A stretch of 64,000 bases of DNA from Fistulifera solaris. Taxonomy: Eukaryota; Bacillariophyta; Bacillariophyceae; Naviculales; Stauroneidaceae. The translations under genes were made by a program, and so were the position numbers. Shown here piece after piece: positions 10,060-21,785 of this stretch; the stretch's first letter is position 1; the number at the start of each line of letters is the position of its first letter. Location of the stretch: contig AP026164.1 in assembly GCA_030295235.1 (NCBI GenBank), positions 1,178,001 through 1,242,000 of the forward strand, read 5' to 3'. The notes beneath the pieces were generated by a model. It had not been told where the DNA came from, did no database searches, and saw only the letters and a list, made by a program, of their open reading frames with translations.

Positions 10060-10907
10060 CTAGATCTGTTGGCTTAAGCTGCTTATTCTTTTCCAGGCAT
10101 CTTCCGCTTCTGTCTCCAATCGTTCTACATGATTTAAAAGAAAAGGATGGACTTTCTTCCTCGACAACTGCTTTACTTGCTCTTCTTCTTCTTTGAGCTT
10201 GTCTCGTTTGCGAGTCGCAGTGTCAAATCGCTTTTCAATTTGTCCCTTCTGCTCCTCGAGTTTACTAGACAGCAAGGCAGTTTTCTCGACAGTTAATGCG
10301 CGTTCCTTATTAATTCTTTCCATCCCTTCCTTGCAAGTGTCTCCTTCGGCAATACTTGCATAGATATTCGGTAGACTGCTTTCTCGGAGTCGTCGGCGAA
10401 CGGAATCAATTATGGCCTTTGTATGACGATCAAATGCAAGGACTACTTGACGGCTATGCGTCCGTTCCCCTTGTGCTCCTGACGAATCTGTCATTTCTTG
10501 GCTTATCTCCATGGCCAAGCGTCGCATCACATCTGTGCTGTAAAAAAGAATACTGTTGTCGAAATTCCTACGCTGGGATTCGTCATCGTCATGAAAGTAA
10601 CTTTTGCGGACATCTGACTTGTCACAGAAGAGTCATTTTCATTGAAATCATTGTTGTGGCTTTTACCAAGATCGACGTTCTTTTTTGTGGATTGTATTTG
10701 ATCAAAGGCTGGTTTAGAGTTGCTTTCCTCATCTGACAATGTGAAAGAGGACGAGGAGGAGCTATCAAACCTATCGTGAGCTTCCGCAAGCGTTCGTTTT
10801 CTTTTATGACCGACCTTTTCCGTTTCTAGTGATGGTTGTGAAAATAAAGCCAGCAAGGAGCTCGGAGAAGGCTTCGACTTCGAGCTTGGTCGTTTAGGTT
10901 GGCTCAT
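10060..10907 (-). CDS. hypothetical coiled-coil protein, two exons
   Basis: Exon 1 starts at Met 10907 (MSQPKRPSSKSKPSPSSLLA) and encodes a basic, Ser-rich N-terminus with a KRKR nuclear-localisation-like cluster. The second exon ends at 10060 and is a heptad-like helix rich in Glu, Lys and Arg (roughly 150 residues). The frames are joined by a short intron with a TTTTTTACAG acceptor near 10541. The donor is ambiguous, leaving an intron of about 70-90 nt. No family recognised. The shape, a disordered basic N-terminus followed by a long coiled coil, resembles chromosomal or kinetochore structural proteins, but that is only a resemblance. Confidence 0.6.
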
Positions 10908-11442
10908 ATCGACAAAAAAACTTGCAGCAAATCAAACAAAGCAAAGTTCACGAGACCGGTCTCGCTCGAACTCTTCAAGAATAGAACGCACTTGCAAAAT
11001 AGGCATTAAGGAGTAGCGAAGCTGAAGAAAGGGTGTCTCTGTAGACTTTTTAATCACCCATCTAGGAAAATCGTTTCGCGTCATCAAAAAAAAATAACGT
11101 CGTGTCGATCTTGGGGTGCTCCATGCGAAAAGGTTGAGGTTGTAAAAACATTTTGTGAATGTCTCATGACTCATGACTCGTGCTGAATGATTTAGTCTTG
11201 GCTGTGTACGCCTACATCCTACATTGTGGGAGAGAGTCAAACTGCAAAGGTCAGAATTCGTGAGACGTGTCGGCTTCCCTCGCAATTGGAGATGCATTAT
11301 TTTTCTAAGTGTAGCTAAAACACCCAATTTGCTTCCTTGCCATTCGCTATATTGTATAATAAGGTCAGTTTTTTAGTATAACGTAAGTTGCGCAACATAA
11401 CAACACCGAGTTTTTTCAATTATCCAATCCGTAGTCGCAAGA
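10908..11442. other. intergenic, or a possible small leftward gene
   Basis: An open frame of 131 codons (10932-11327, minus strand) is present, but its composition is not clearly protein-like and no motif is seen, so I do not call it. An ATGACTCATGACT motif occurs at 11166-11178. Confidence 0.35.
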
Positions 11443-12087
11443 TTAGCGATCGTAAAGCATTTTGTCCTTTTTCTTCTTTTTCTTCAATTCGGCTTGTGCT
11501 TTTAATTCTTTTGCTGCAGCAGATGCAGCAACACTTGTCGTTGGATTTGACTTTCGTTTTGTCTTAGCTTTCAACAAGGCAGCCACATCCGCCGGGCCGA
11601 CCGAATGTATGGGAGTCTCTTGTGTTGAAAGAGTAGCAGTGTTCATTTTCTTCTTTTTGGGCCTCCGCCTCTTGGCTTGAGTAGTCGCCAGGCCTTCCTC
11701 TTGATTCGTAACGGGCTCAGTATGTACTACAACGATCTCCTCCTTCTCAACAGTGACTTGATCAATACCAAGTTCATTCAAAATATCATCGAGATTGTTG
11801 AGTTGGTCGTCGATGGACACTTTTGCCAGCTGTTTCTTCGAAGCATTTTCACGGGCTTTCTGTTTGGCAATTTCCAGTCGTCGCTCGCGTTCTTCCGCGT
11901 CTTCTCCGACAGTGACGTTTCCATTTTCCTCTTCAACTTCAGAGTCTGAGTCTGGGATGAGTTTTTCCTTCTCTTTGACTGACGAACGTTCCTGTAATGC
12001 TTCATTAGCCACCGTTTCGGTCGTACTGGGATGATGATCTTCCTCATCCGACGAATCATCATCGCCCCATCGCTGATTTTCGCTCAT
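11443..12087 (-). CDS. hypothetical charged protein, Lys-rich C-terminus
   Basis: 214 residues, single exon. The N-terminus MSENQRWGDDDSSDEED is acidic, followed by a Glu/Lys-rich helix, a predicted short structured segment (SIDDQLNNLDDILNELGID), an RRRPKKKK cluster and a C-terminal poly-Lys helix ending KKKKKKDKMLYDR. A W-DDD N-terminus and Lys-rich C-terminus vaguely recall eIF3j, but I cannot support that identification. Basic clusters suggest a nuclear or RNA-associated role. No signal peptide or membrane segment. Confidence 0.65.
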   Translation of the reverse strand: MSENQRWGDDDSSDEEDHHPSTTETVANEALQERSSVKEKEKLIPDSDSEVEEENGNVTVGEDAEERERRLEIAKQKARENASKKQLAKVSIDDQLNNLDDILNELGIDQVTVEKEEIVVVHTEPVTNQEEGLATTQAKRRRPKKKKMNTATLSTQETPIHSVGPADVAALLKAKTKRKSNPTTSVAASAAAKELKAQAELKKKKKKDKMLYDR

Positions 12088-12563
12088 TATCGCTTCCTGC
12101 TGTCACACTTAATGAGTGACGATACTCTAGGATCTTGAGTTGATGTTACTGTTTACTTTTTCAAAAGAACTTATGCCAGGAATAGCTGTCTTCTTTAATC
12201 TGAAGTCTCGTCGGCATGGATTTTCTTTCGTAGAAAATGTGGCTGTCCGATCAGTTACTACACCAACGGAAGGGTGGACGGGCTGTTGATGTTTTATTGA
12301 ATGTATGAAATAACGAAGCGACACTCTATCTCGTCAACTCTGCTTTGGACGAACCACAGACGAAAGATCCGCCATCGGATCGGAAAATTGTACAAGTACT
12401 TGTATAGTACCGGTACCGGTACCTGGTATGCCGAGTTTTCGTTATTAACAGCAGCCAACGCTGCGGCCCTTCTCATTGTACCTTTTACACATTATCCTCA
12501 CAAAGTTTGTAACGTGCTTCTTAATCTGTGATTTTCCCTTTAACATTACGAAAGGATTGCACG
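12088..12563. promoter_or_regulatory. intergenic with GTACCGGTACC motif
   Basis: Divergent spacer between the charged protein and the first permease. It contains overlapping copies of the palindrome GTACCGGTAC at 12407-12423, a motif that recurs in many spacers of this window. Confidence 0.5.
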
Positions 12564-14191
12564 ATGAAGTTGCTTTTTCTATCTGCTACTTTGTCGCTCA
12601 TCTTCGCGACTTCAAATGCATCGTCCTTTCAATCTGCACCTCAAGCTCTTCTCGTCCGTGGAGGAGCTCAGCCCAAGGCCAAAAAAAGATTCGTGCGCCC
12701 GCCTGCACCCTTTCGTCCTCCTGCTAAGGCGAATAAGCCTGTTGAGAAAGTAGTTGCTGGTACAGGAACTGCCACGATTCCCCAAGAAGTGTTTAATCTA
12801 GTCAAAGGAATCGTAGGTGTCGGAGTGCTGAGTCTCCCAGCCGGTATCGCTGTGTTCGCCGATAGCCCAGCCGGCCTCGGTCCTGCTCTCTTCCTGATTG
12901 CAGCGATGGGAATCCTGTCAGCTGTGGGTTTTGCTACTATTGGACGCGTCTGTGCTTACACCGGTGCCACGTCTTATCGCCAAGCTTGGAGTCTATCGGT
13001 TGGGCCAAGGACCTCTTGGATTCCCAGTTGGAGTGCTACTCTCAAGACAAGTATGGCGTGTCTCGCTTACTCCATGGTCTTGGCTGATACCTTCTGCTCG
13101 CTGCTTGGGAGCACACAACGTACGACGGTTTTGTTGGGACTGACGGTCGCCATTTTGTTGCCCTTGTGTTGGTTGAAAGACTTGGCTTCTTTGTCACCCT
13201 TTAGTTTGGTATGTACAACACTGCGCGAACGCCCATTTTTCAAAAGTATCTCACGTCCGCTTCTTTTCTCTTCTAGTTGGGGGTGTGCGGTATGGCTTAT
13301 ACAGGTCTGGCCATGACAATTCGCTACCTTGACGGCTCCTATTCCAACCCGGGCAGTTCTCTCCTCGCGGCCGTTTCCGACAATTTGAAACCCAAGTTTG
13401 GTAGTAGCGACTGGACGAGTATTTTTCAACCAAACAGCTTGATCCTTGTATGTATGTTGAGTACTGCGTACATGGCACACTTTAATGCTCCCAAGGTATG
13501 TTGTTGTCTCGAAATATGTAATGTTGCTTCTGTTTCTCATGGGGTGAACGTCAATAACAGTTTTACAACGAGCTCAAGAACAACACGCTTGCACGTTATC
13601 ACCAAGTGGTAGGAACTAGCTTTGGTATCAGTATCTTACTTATGGGTGCCATAACTACAGTTGGGTTCCTTACATTTGGATCTGCTTGCTCAGGACTTGT
13701 CCTCAACAACTACGCGTCGAAGGATGTGCTCATTCAGGCCAGTCGAGTGGCAGTTGCTATCGCCTTGGTCTTTTCGTTTCCGTTGGCGTTCCAGGGATTC
13801 CGTGACGGAGCATTAGATTTGTTGCAAGTTCCTGTTGAGAAGCGCTCGAATCCTCTTTTGAACACCGTGACCATCGTCCTATTGGGAGCCATCACGGCTG
13901 CGGCTGCAACTTTGAAGGATGTCAGCTTTGTCCTTGCATTTGGAGGAGGTATGTGCCAGTGCTTTTGATACTGCTTTCTCAATCAAAAAAAATTCATTTA
14001 ACCTTTTCACTCTTTCCGCAGCAACGCTTGGAAATGCTTTGACTTATGTATACCCTGCGATCATGTATGCATCAGTTGTTCGCAAACAAAATCGCAAAGG
14101 AGAAACAGCGAATGTTTTGTTCAACAATATGTCGGCAGTTCTTGGCCTTGTTATGGGTGCCATTGGCGCTAAAATGGCGTTAGATAAGTAA
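12564..14191 (+). CDS. amino-acid permease (tryptophan/tyrosine permease-like), copy A, four exons
   Basis: Exons 12564-13208, 13277-13495, 13561-13948 and 14022-14191 join in frame to 473 residues with 10-11 membrane helices. The helix-1 signature FNLVKGIVGVGVLSLPAGIA is that of the aromatic/AAAP amino-acid transporter superfamily, which carries amino acids by proton symport. The Met at 12564 opens a signal peptide (MKLLFLSATLSLIFATSNAS) followed by SFQSAP, resembling a diatom plastid presequence, so a plastid-envelope or other internal-membrane location is possible. The ATG 12 codons upstream would spoil the signal peptide. Its paralogue lies tail to tail at 14362-15831. Confidence 0.88.
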
Positions 14192-14361
14192 TTCATTCGG
14201 TTAAATGCAAAATGATCATCAGACGGAGGAGATTCCGATTTTCCCAAGTTGTCTGTCTGAACAAGGAAACATTACAAATTTGAAAGACGCTAGATAGAAA
14301 AAAGGCACAGACTTGAAAGTGAAATCCCGAATTAGACTTTACAGCTCTAGCATTGGACTCT

Positions 14362-15831
14362 CTAAAGGTAGTTCTGAACTGCTTTGATGGCCCCCACTGT
14401 ACCCATAGCAACACCTAGAAGAGCAGATCCCATTGCAAATTTCGTTTCGCGTTTCTGCATCTTAGTTGGGCTAGATAGTTTGTTTACAGCTCCTCGGAAC
14501 ATTATGGCGGGATAGATATAGATCAGAGCATTCCCCAGAGTTGCACTAATGTCATCGAACACGCGAAGTCAGGGAGCTCGATTCGAACAATATCAGGTGA
14601 TCAAATACGGAACTTACCCAGCAAACGCCATGACAAAACTGACATCTGGGATGATAATAGCCAGCCCAGTGATACCAGACAATAGACCCACAGTCAATAG
14701 ATTCAGAAACTTGTTAGATGCGTTGTTGACCTTCAAAAGATCAAGTACCCCATCACGCGCACCCGTGAATGCCAGTGGGTAAGAAAAGACCAAAGAAAGA
14801 GCGACAGCGAAGCGCGAAATCGACATGAGTCCATCGCGACTAGAATAATTGTTCAGAATCAGTCCTGCAGAGTTCCCGCCAAACGTAAGGAACCCGATTC
14901 CAGCCATACTGGCAAAAAGGCCAATGCTAATGGCGAAGCTAGTGGCCACAACTTTGACATAACGGGGAATCGTGTTGTCTTTCAATTCAGTATAAAACTT
15001 GGGAGCATTGAAATGCGCCATGTAAGCTGTACTGAGCATACCTAGCAGAATGGTTGACGCCGGATTGAAAACGCTACTTTGTGTCCCGAATGCTGGCTGA
15101 AGGTTAACTGGCAGATCCTTGGCGAACTTTCCACCGACGGCATAAGCCTTACTAAAGTACCGTATGGCCATGGCAATGGCTGTATACACCATACCGAGAC
15201 TTCCCAACAGTGAGAAAGGGGCCAATGCGTTCAAATTCTTGAGTAAGCACAGTGGCAGCAGTAAAGTGCTCGTCACTCCTACCAAGGCCATCGATTTGGA
15301 TACGGCGAAACCGGCTGTGGCGAGCAGAGACGCAAATGTATCTCCAAGAATCATACTGTACGCGAGCACAGCAAACATAGTTTTCAATGTGACGGACCAT
15401 GCAGGAATCCATGATGACTTCTCACTCACAGCGGCACTCCAAGCTTGTCGAAAAGTCTTTGTTCCTGTCAAAGCGCACGATCTGCCTATCAAAGCAAAGC
15501 CGTAAGCTGACAAAGAACCGATGGCAGCGATCAAGAATACTGCGGGTGCAACTGCTCCTGGGGCGTTTCCGTACTTCGCAATCCCTGCCGGGAGACTCAA
15601 AACTCCGGCACCGACAATACCCTTGACAAGATTGAAGATCAGTTGTGATACGGTCGCTGTACCTCCTGATGACAGCACCCCCGTGACTTCTTTCGTTTCA
15701 AAAAGCGCCGTTGCCTGGAAGCTCGGTCGCACAGAAAAAGTCGGCTGTCGAATAACAGCAGCTGGCTGAAAGGCGTGAGAAAAGCACAATAAGAGGCTGG
15801 TGATGGCCAAGCAAGCGGCACGGCATGTCAT
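14362..15831 (-). CDS. amino-acid permease (tryptophan/tyrosine permease-like), copy B, two exons
   Basis: Exons 14618-15831 and 14362-14545 join in frame to 465 residues, clearly paralogous to the convergent neighbour along the whole length (FNLVKGIVGAGVLSLPAGIA, LSTAYMAHFNAPKFYTELK, ATLGNALIYIYPAIM). From Met 15831 the N-terminus is a signal peptide ending SHA-FQPA, an ASAFAP-type junction, so plastid targeting is likely. It keeps only the last of copy A's three introns, with a boundary offset by two nucleotides relative to the protein. Known function of the superfamily is proton-coupled amino-acid transport; the substrate is not deducible. Confidence 0.88.
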
Positions 15832-16472
15832 GATCGGCGTCTGAGGAAAAAGTTTTCGTTGTGCGTCAATATGTGTGTCTGCGATAATGACAAGGCGCGA
15901 CACCGTGGTTACCTCGCTTCAAAAGCAAAGAGATGAAGTTTTGTTGATAAGACGATAGGGGAGGTGTGATGCTTGATTAACATCAGCGATCGCAAAAGCA
16001 AGGCAAAAGGATTGGCATTCTCAAGTATCGATTTTTTACAAGAACTTTATTGGTATAGGAGAAACTGAGAGCACAGCACACCCAATCGAATGCCAAAATA
16101 ACATTGGGTTGACACAAGGACCGTTGGTGGAGACTTAACTTTCGATGCAGTAAGGTTCAGGAATAGGCAAGGGACTCAGTAACCCAAGAACCAAATGACT
16201 GGCAGGCGCGCTACTGTCAGTAATAAATTTAGGAGTCTACTACACAAAAACCTATTCTTTCAGATTCGATATGGTCGAGATAAAAGACTTGGGAATTGTA
16301 GCGAGAAACATACGACTCAAAACAGTCCTGCGTCCTGCATGCTTTGCCAAAAAACGCGACAGCTTTTATGGGCACATAGTCTCCGGGCGTTATCTTATTA
16401 CGACGACAAAAACAAGTATTCAAATTGTCTTTCTCTTGGATTTACTCTTCAGCACTATTATCAACAAAAGAC
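15832..16472. promoter_or_regulatory. divergent spacer between permease B and MOB1
   Basis: About 640 nt that should hold two promoters. Several short overlapping open frames at 16195-16582 have no recognisable content. Nothing else seen. Confidence 0.4.
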
Positions 16473-17229
16473 ATGAGTTCAACACAGCACGGAGGAACTT
16501 TTCAACCTTTGCAGCATCGCAGCGGAACGCTTCGAGATCGTTTGCACTCGTATACGAAAAGGACTTTGGGAGCAGGCGGTAGTCTCAACGAAGCAGTAAG
16601 TCCTTTCAATGATCAATCCTCTTTCATAACAAATCTCCATCGCTTACCTTGCCTTCGTCACGTAGGTGGCTCTACCAGCCGGTGAATCCTGCGCCGCGTG
16701 GGTCGCCGTTCATGCAATCGACTTTTACAACGATGTCAGCACAATCTGGGCCGTCATGTCGACGGATCCGTACCTATCTTCTTTTCGTCCAGGGGAGGGA
16801 TTTCCATCTGGAGTCGAATATCGATGGAGTGATAGTGACAATAACAAGGAAGCAGTTTCGGTCTCGGCTCCTGTATATGTGGACAAAGTCCTCGGATGGA
16901 TTGCTGATCAAATGAATGACGAGCGCAAGTTTCCCGATGATGACGACGAAGAACGAGCACTCCGTGTATTTCAAACTCCGCAATTTGCTGCTCTGTGTGG
17001 GCAGATTTTTCGGCGATTATTTCGGGTTTATGCGATCATATATTCGTCATTCTTTGGGACGTTGGAAGCACTTGATATGGCTCCGCATTTGAATTCGTGC
17101 TTCAAGCACTTTATGTATTTTTGCACAGAGTTCGGGCTGTTACCAGAGCGTGAAATTGAACCGATGGAAGTTCTCGTCAAACCAATTCGAAAACAGTACC
17201 ATCAGGGTAGAAACCCCAGTAATCGCTAA
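16473..17229 (+). CDS. MOB1: MOB1-like kinase activator lacking the zinc-binding cysteines
   Basis: Exon 1 16473-16595 and exon 2 16666-17229 (GTAAGT...GTAG intron of 70 nt) give 228 residues, near the normal MOB1 length. Family features are LPAGESCAAWVAVHAIDFYNDV, EYRWSD, SAPVYVDKVLGWI, RRLFRVYAIIYSSFF and HLNSCFKHFMYF. MOB1 binds and activates NDR/LATS kinases in mitotic exit and Hippo-type signalling. The His-containing HLN-FKH segment is kept. The normal C-x4-C zinc pair just before EYxW is replaced by a RPGEGFPSG segment with no cysteine. Confidence 0.88.
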
Positions 17230-17798
17230 CTCGGCATCCTCGAGGTACGGTATTTTTCAAAACAAATTGTTTTGGCCTAGAGCGCATTTGCTTCGACCTC
17301 TTCTCGTTCATACTATACACTTTAGTGATCGCGGATACTTTTATTTGTCATTGCATTCTCTAGTCTAATGGTAATTGTTCATTAGAGACAACGATGGCTA
17401 TGATAGGCCCCATATTTTAGTAAAACCTTCTGATCGACTAATAAGATAAGAAACGAAAACGAATCGCTACCATAATAGCTTCTCTCGTCACAAAATTATA
17501 CGAAGCCTTCGCAAGGGAACTTGGTTTTCGATTCATTACTCATTACACTCTTCCTCTGTCATTTCTCTTCATGTGCGGGGCGTCGCACCTTTTCCTAAAA
17601 GCAGCCCTTGGACCAACTAGAGATGCCTAATCTTCAGCTAGAAATGCTTGTGTGGTCGAATGAAAGCGTAATTCGTGGTATTATGATAATGAGAATGAAG
17701 TATCTAGTTTTCTACGAAACAAACTCCTTTTGCCCCTACCGGGTATGCAGTATCATTCATGAATAAAAAGGCACAATTAGAATGATTTCTTACATGCA
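17230..17798. other. intergenic between convergent MOB1 and ankyrin genes
   Basis: AT-rich 3' flanks of two convergent genes, with no gene, repeat or motif that I can support. Confidence 0.5.
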
Positions 17799-20592
17799 TC
17801 ATAGCTCGTTCTTACTCTCATCGCGGATTTTCTCGGCCTTTGCTTGCTTTTCCAAGACTTCAGAATCAGCATCGGGGTGATAGTCAAAGTCTTTGGCAGT
17901 GTGGCCTTCTTTGTCCTTGATACTAGCATCAGCACCGCTTTTAAGTAAGAGGTCTACCAGCGCAAGGTGATCATTTAGTGCCTGTTTGATGATAGGACCA
18001 GTACCGCTATCATCGGCTTCGGCTTTGTTTTCTGAATCTCGAACGAATTGATTGTATCTTTCCCATAACGTTTCGACCTGGTTTTTTCCATTATAGGCAA
18101 ACATAAGCGCGGTGTGTCCATCTTTATTTTGCTCATTGATAGATGCGCCAGCCTTTAACAGTTCTTGAACTACTTTGAAATGCCCTCTTGCTGAAGCGGC
18201 CATAAGTGTCGTCGTTTCGTCAGAGTCTTTCATGTTCACATTCGCGCCGCCACTAATAAGAGCAGCGACAACTTCAGCGTGGCCCTCTGATGAGGCAGCT
18301 AACAAAGGAGTTACACCTTCTTCGCTTGCTTCGTCAATGAAACCCTCTTTTCCGCCATTCTTTTCGAGAAGCATCTTAACCACATCAGTAAAGCCTCTGT
18401 GACTAGCCTGTAATAATGTGGTCACTTTCTTGTCGTCTTTATGGTAGATATTGGCTCCTTTTTCAATGAGCAGCTTTGAGAACTCCTCATTTTCAACCAT
18501 AATAGCATCAAACAAAAGATCATGAGACACACCACTGTCGTCCACAAACGGTATGTTCGGATCTGCGCCCGCCTTGACCAAAGCTGTTGCCACCTCACCA
18601 TAGTTCCCTTTGATGGCAAGTGACAACGGGGTTCTCAATTGATCATCTTTTACAAGAACCACTTCGGGACTGTGTTCGAGAAGAAGTTCGACTGTTGCGA
18701 GATGACCGCCTTGCGCAGCTGTGTCACGTAAGATTGGGTAAGAAAATAGAACATGCTTTCAAAGTACGCTTTCCCGATTCTAGAACGTACCAACGTGCAA
18801 GGCTGTGACTCCGTCTACATGTGGATCCTCGTTCGTCATTTTTCCTTCGGCGATCATTTGCGATAATTTCACTAAATATTCAGGAGTAGCACGGGCGATT
18901 GCTTTAACGTCAGCTCCAAGGGCAATAAGCTCCTTAGCGCACTCTGTATGCCCACCAGCTGCTGCGAACATTACTGATGACCCGCCAGAGTACGAAAATT
19001 TATTGATGTGTTCTGTGAGTTGAGCTGGTGTCATAGTCTTCTGCAATGTTTTAATTACATATTTTTGTCCCTCGATGCTTCCCTGTGATGCGATTGCCAT
19101 CAAAGGTGTCACGCCATCGTCGTCGCTAAAGTCTACGGATGCTCCTTTCTCGATCAACAATTTCATCGCTTCCACAGCACCTCCCGTGGCCGCTTCTAGC
19201 AAGGCCGTACCACCGTTCGTATGCTTGGCGTCAACGACAGCGTTCCCTTTCTCTAACAAGACTTTCATGGCCTCGACATGATTGGACGCGGCAGCGTACA
19301 TCAAGGCGGTTACCTTATTCTCGGAAGCACCATCAACTTCGGCCCCTGCCTCCAACAGATACTCAATCGCCGCCGTGTGGCCATGGGCGGCAGCAATGAT
19401 TAATGCGTTGAAACCAGTGGCCGATACAGCATTCAAATAGGATGGATCCTTTGTGTTCTCTGTCAGTGCTTTAATAACCGCTACAGACCCATGCTCGGCT
19501 GCGTTCATCAATGGTGTCAAACCATCTTTGTCGGCTGTTGTGGGGTCAGCACCGTGTTCAAGAAGTAAGTTGATTGCCCCTTCATGACCGCCGACACTAG
19601 CGCTCATCAACGCAGTGAGTCCATCCGCGCGAGTATTACTAGCATCTGCTCCTTTATCGAGAAGAATCTTCATGACTTCGGTTTGACCTTCACTGGCCGC
19701 AAGCCACAAGGCAGTAACTTCTGAATTCGCGGCTGCGTTCACATCAGCGCCCTTTTGAGCAACATCTCCACAATTTTCTTTTGCCCCATAATGCTAGCTT
19801 CCATCAGAGCCGTAATACCATCCTTGTCTGAAGCGTTCACATCGATACCCTCTTTCAAAAGAAACTCGCAAATATCAACGTGACCGGCAGATGCTGCTGG
19901 AATCAAAGCGGTTAAATCATCCCAGTCGCGAACATTAATATCAACCCCTTCGGCTAAGATAGACTGAATCGTCTTTTTGTCTCCGTCAGCGGCTGCTCCA
20001 ATCAATCGTGCCCCCGGCGAGCTCATCGTTTTGATATCTGCCGCCGAAGCAAATTGCAATTGAAGTGGTGTGTAGGGAACTTCCTCCGAGTCGCAAGGTG
20101 CTGTGATAACCTTGGTGGATCCCTTTTCGCGTACTAAACACGTTTTCTCGTCGAAGGTCAACACATAACCGGTGTCAGCGTCGCCGAGAATGTTCCAACT
20201 TTTCGCCCCGCAGTGAGAGCACTTGGTCAATTTGACAGGCCCGATCTTAGTAGAATCTGCTTTGCAATCTTTTTTGGATAGACACGTTCCATCGTCCTCT
20301 TCATTGATGGTTCCGTCGGAGGGGCGCTTGTGTATCTGATACTTTCCTGTCGTCGAAACAAAAAGAAATTAAGCGAAGAGTCCAATACGTCGATAAGAGT
20401 GCATGCAACGTTGGTCTTACCTGGCGAGCCAACGACATAAAATAGCGTGTCAATGGAGCAACGCTTGAATTCCTCTCCAGCCAAACATAAGGAATCGCTG
20501 GGATCTTGTAGAAAGAAAGGAGGAGGGCTGCTTTTGGTTTCTTCGGCAGCCAAAACTGTCGCAAACCAACAAGATAGAAAGAAAAATCTCAT
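17799..20592 (-). CDS. secreted or ER-lumenal multi-ankyrin-repeat protein with C-terminal KNEL
   Basis: Exons 20421-20592, 18791-20346 and 17799-18718, with 74- and 72-nt introns, give about 882 residues. It begins with a signal peptide (MRFFFLSCWFATVLA). A Cys-rich N-terminal region of roughly 130 residues follows, with TKCSHCGAKSWN and paired cysteines. Then come about 16-18 ankyrin repeats (GHVDICEFLLKEGIDVNASD, GHTAAIEYLLEAGAEVDGAS and so on). The last four residues are KNEL, which fits the ER-retention pattern [KRHQSA]-[DENQ]-E-L. One base appears to be missing near 19753-19757, inside a repeat (EMLL...KGADVNA); the frame change would otherwise split the protein. Known ankyrin arrays bind proteins; this one probably does so in the ER lumen. 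Confidence 0.85.
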
Positions 20593-21325
20593 TTCTAATC
20601 AAAAAGAGCGGCACATTGTGAGTGCAAGATAAAGATCTGTTGATGATAACAAAAATGAACCTCCGAGTCGACCCACAAAGCAATTTGCCTACGAAAATCA
20701 TTGGAAAATCGTTGACAGAGTGACGATCCTTTACGCACCTTTGTTTCGTTTCGAAAAATAGTAACAAATCGGGTAAAGGATACTTTGTAGTAAAGAGTGA
20801 CTTACAAATCGCTTTTATAACCGAACTATAAGATCAAGTTTGTGACAAGAGCCAACGCTTCGGTTACCACTCCTTTACAAGCTTTCGCATCAAATGGCAA
20901 TTAAATGCATGGACGTCAAAAGAGAACCCTTGCGAGCCACAACGGATCCTTTCTGAATACGGAGTACTTGGTACTTGGTAATTCCTCGCAGCCTGCGTCA
21001 CGGCAAAACACATGGTACAAGGTACCTGGTACTGGTTTTGGTAGTTCCACCTGGCGGTACCGGTACCATGTTGTGGTCAAAGATTTTGTCGTACCATTCA
21101 TGCTTTGTTTTTCGTATAGCTTTTCGATACTGGATAGACAAGTAAACTTCTGACATTTCTCTTTCTCTCTAGCTCGTAACGTTGTTCAAGCCTAATCATA
21201 CAAGGGACTTATAAGAGGTATATCGAAGAACTATGATGAACCTAGCTAGCTGTTGCAAGAATCCTTCGGCGGGGATTTGAGGATTTCTATTCGATGCTGT
21301 TACTTGACGTTTCTCATTGTCTCCT
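20593..21325. other. intergenic with clustered GGTACC motifs
   Basis: No gene seen. Between 20964 and 21067 there is a dense run of related motifs: GAGTACTTGGTACTTGG, AAGGTACCTGGTACTGG and CGGTACCGGTACC. Confidence 0.5.
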
Positions 21326-21785
21326 CTAAAGACGAATTCCCTTGACAAGCAAAGCCGTAACATTCCCCATTGATCCGACTGAAACTAGATTTTCGTTGAA
21401 TCCCCTCACGCTCATAGTAAGCATTTTCGCGTGTCCGATCTTCGCGAGCGAGCTGTGGGAAAAAATTTTATCTATCAAATCATTCAAGATATGGTCAAGG
21501 GCTCCGGCCTTCTTGATATCTTTCCCCAAGTGTGTTTGACAAGTCGAGCAGTTGTAATTACCGAAATTGAAAGCTATACCCAGGCACCCACGACAAAACG
21601 TCTCATGGCAATTGACAAGTTAATTGTGATTGGATCCAGTCTAATGAGAACTCCGATGTATTTGTTGTGGCATGATAAACAGGTGGAAAAAGGAACAGGC
21701 AATTTTTCGTCCGGAGTTTGTGGGTTACATTTCTTATCGCTTTCATCCCCGGAGGCTAGATTGTCGACACCCTTCTTCGATTATG
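21326..21785 (-). pseudogene. RING-finger protein remnant or unresolved gene
   Basis: Read leftwards, two frames carry the halves of a RING-like zinc domain. The upstream frame has FSTCLSCHNKYIGVLIRLDP (first C-x2-C pair). The downstream frame has NCHETFCRGCLGIAF and then YNCSTCQTHLG (C-H-x2-F-C-x2-C and final C-x2-C). They are offset by one base near 21618. A helical segment and a C-terminus ending LLVKGIRL follow, stopping at 21326. No start codon or upstream exon could be placed, because an in-frame stop lies just beyond 21785. It may be a genuine gene with a sequence error and a missing first exon, or a decaying RING E3-ligase-like gene. Confidence 0.5.

Noticed and set aside
10932-11327. 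Leftward 131-codon open frame
   Set aside because: No motif, unusual composition and no support beyond being open.
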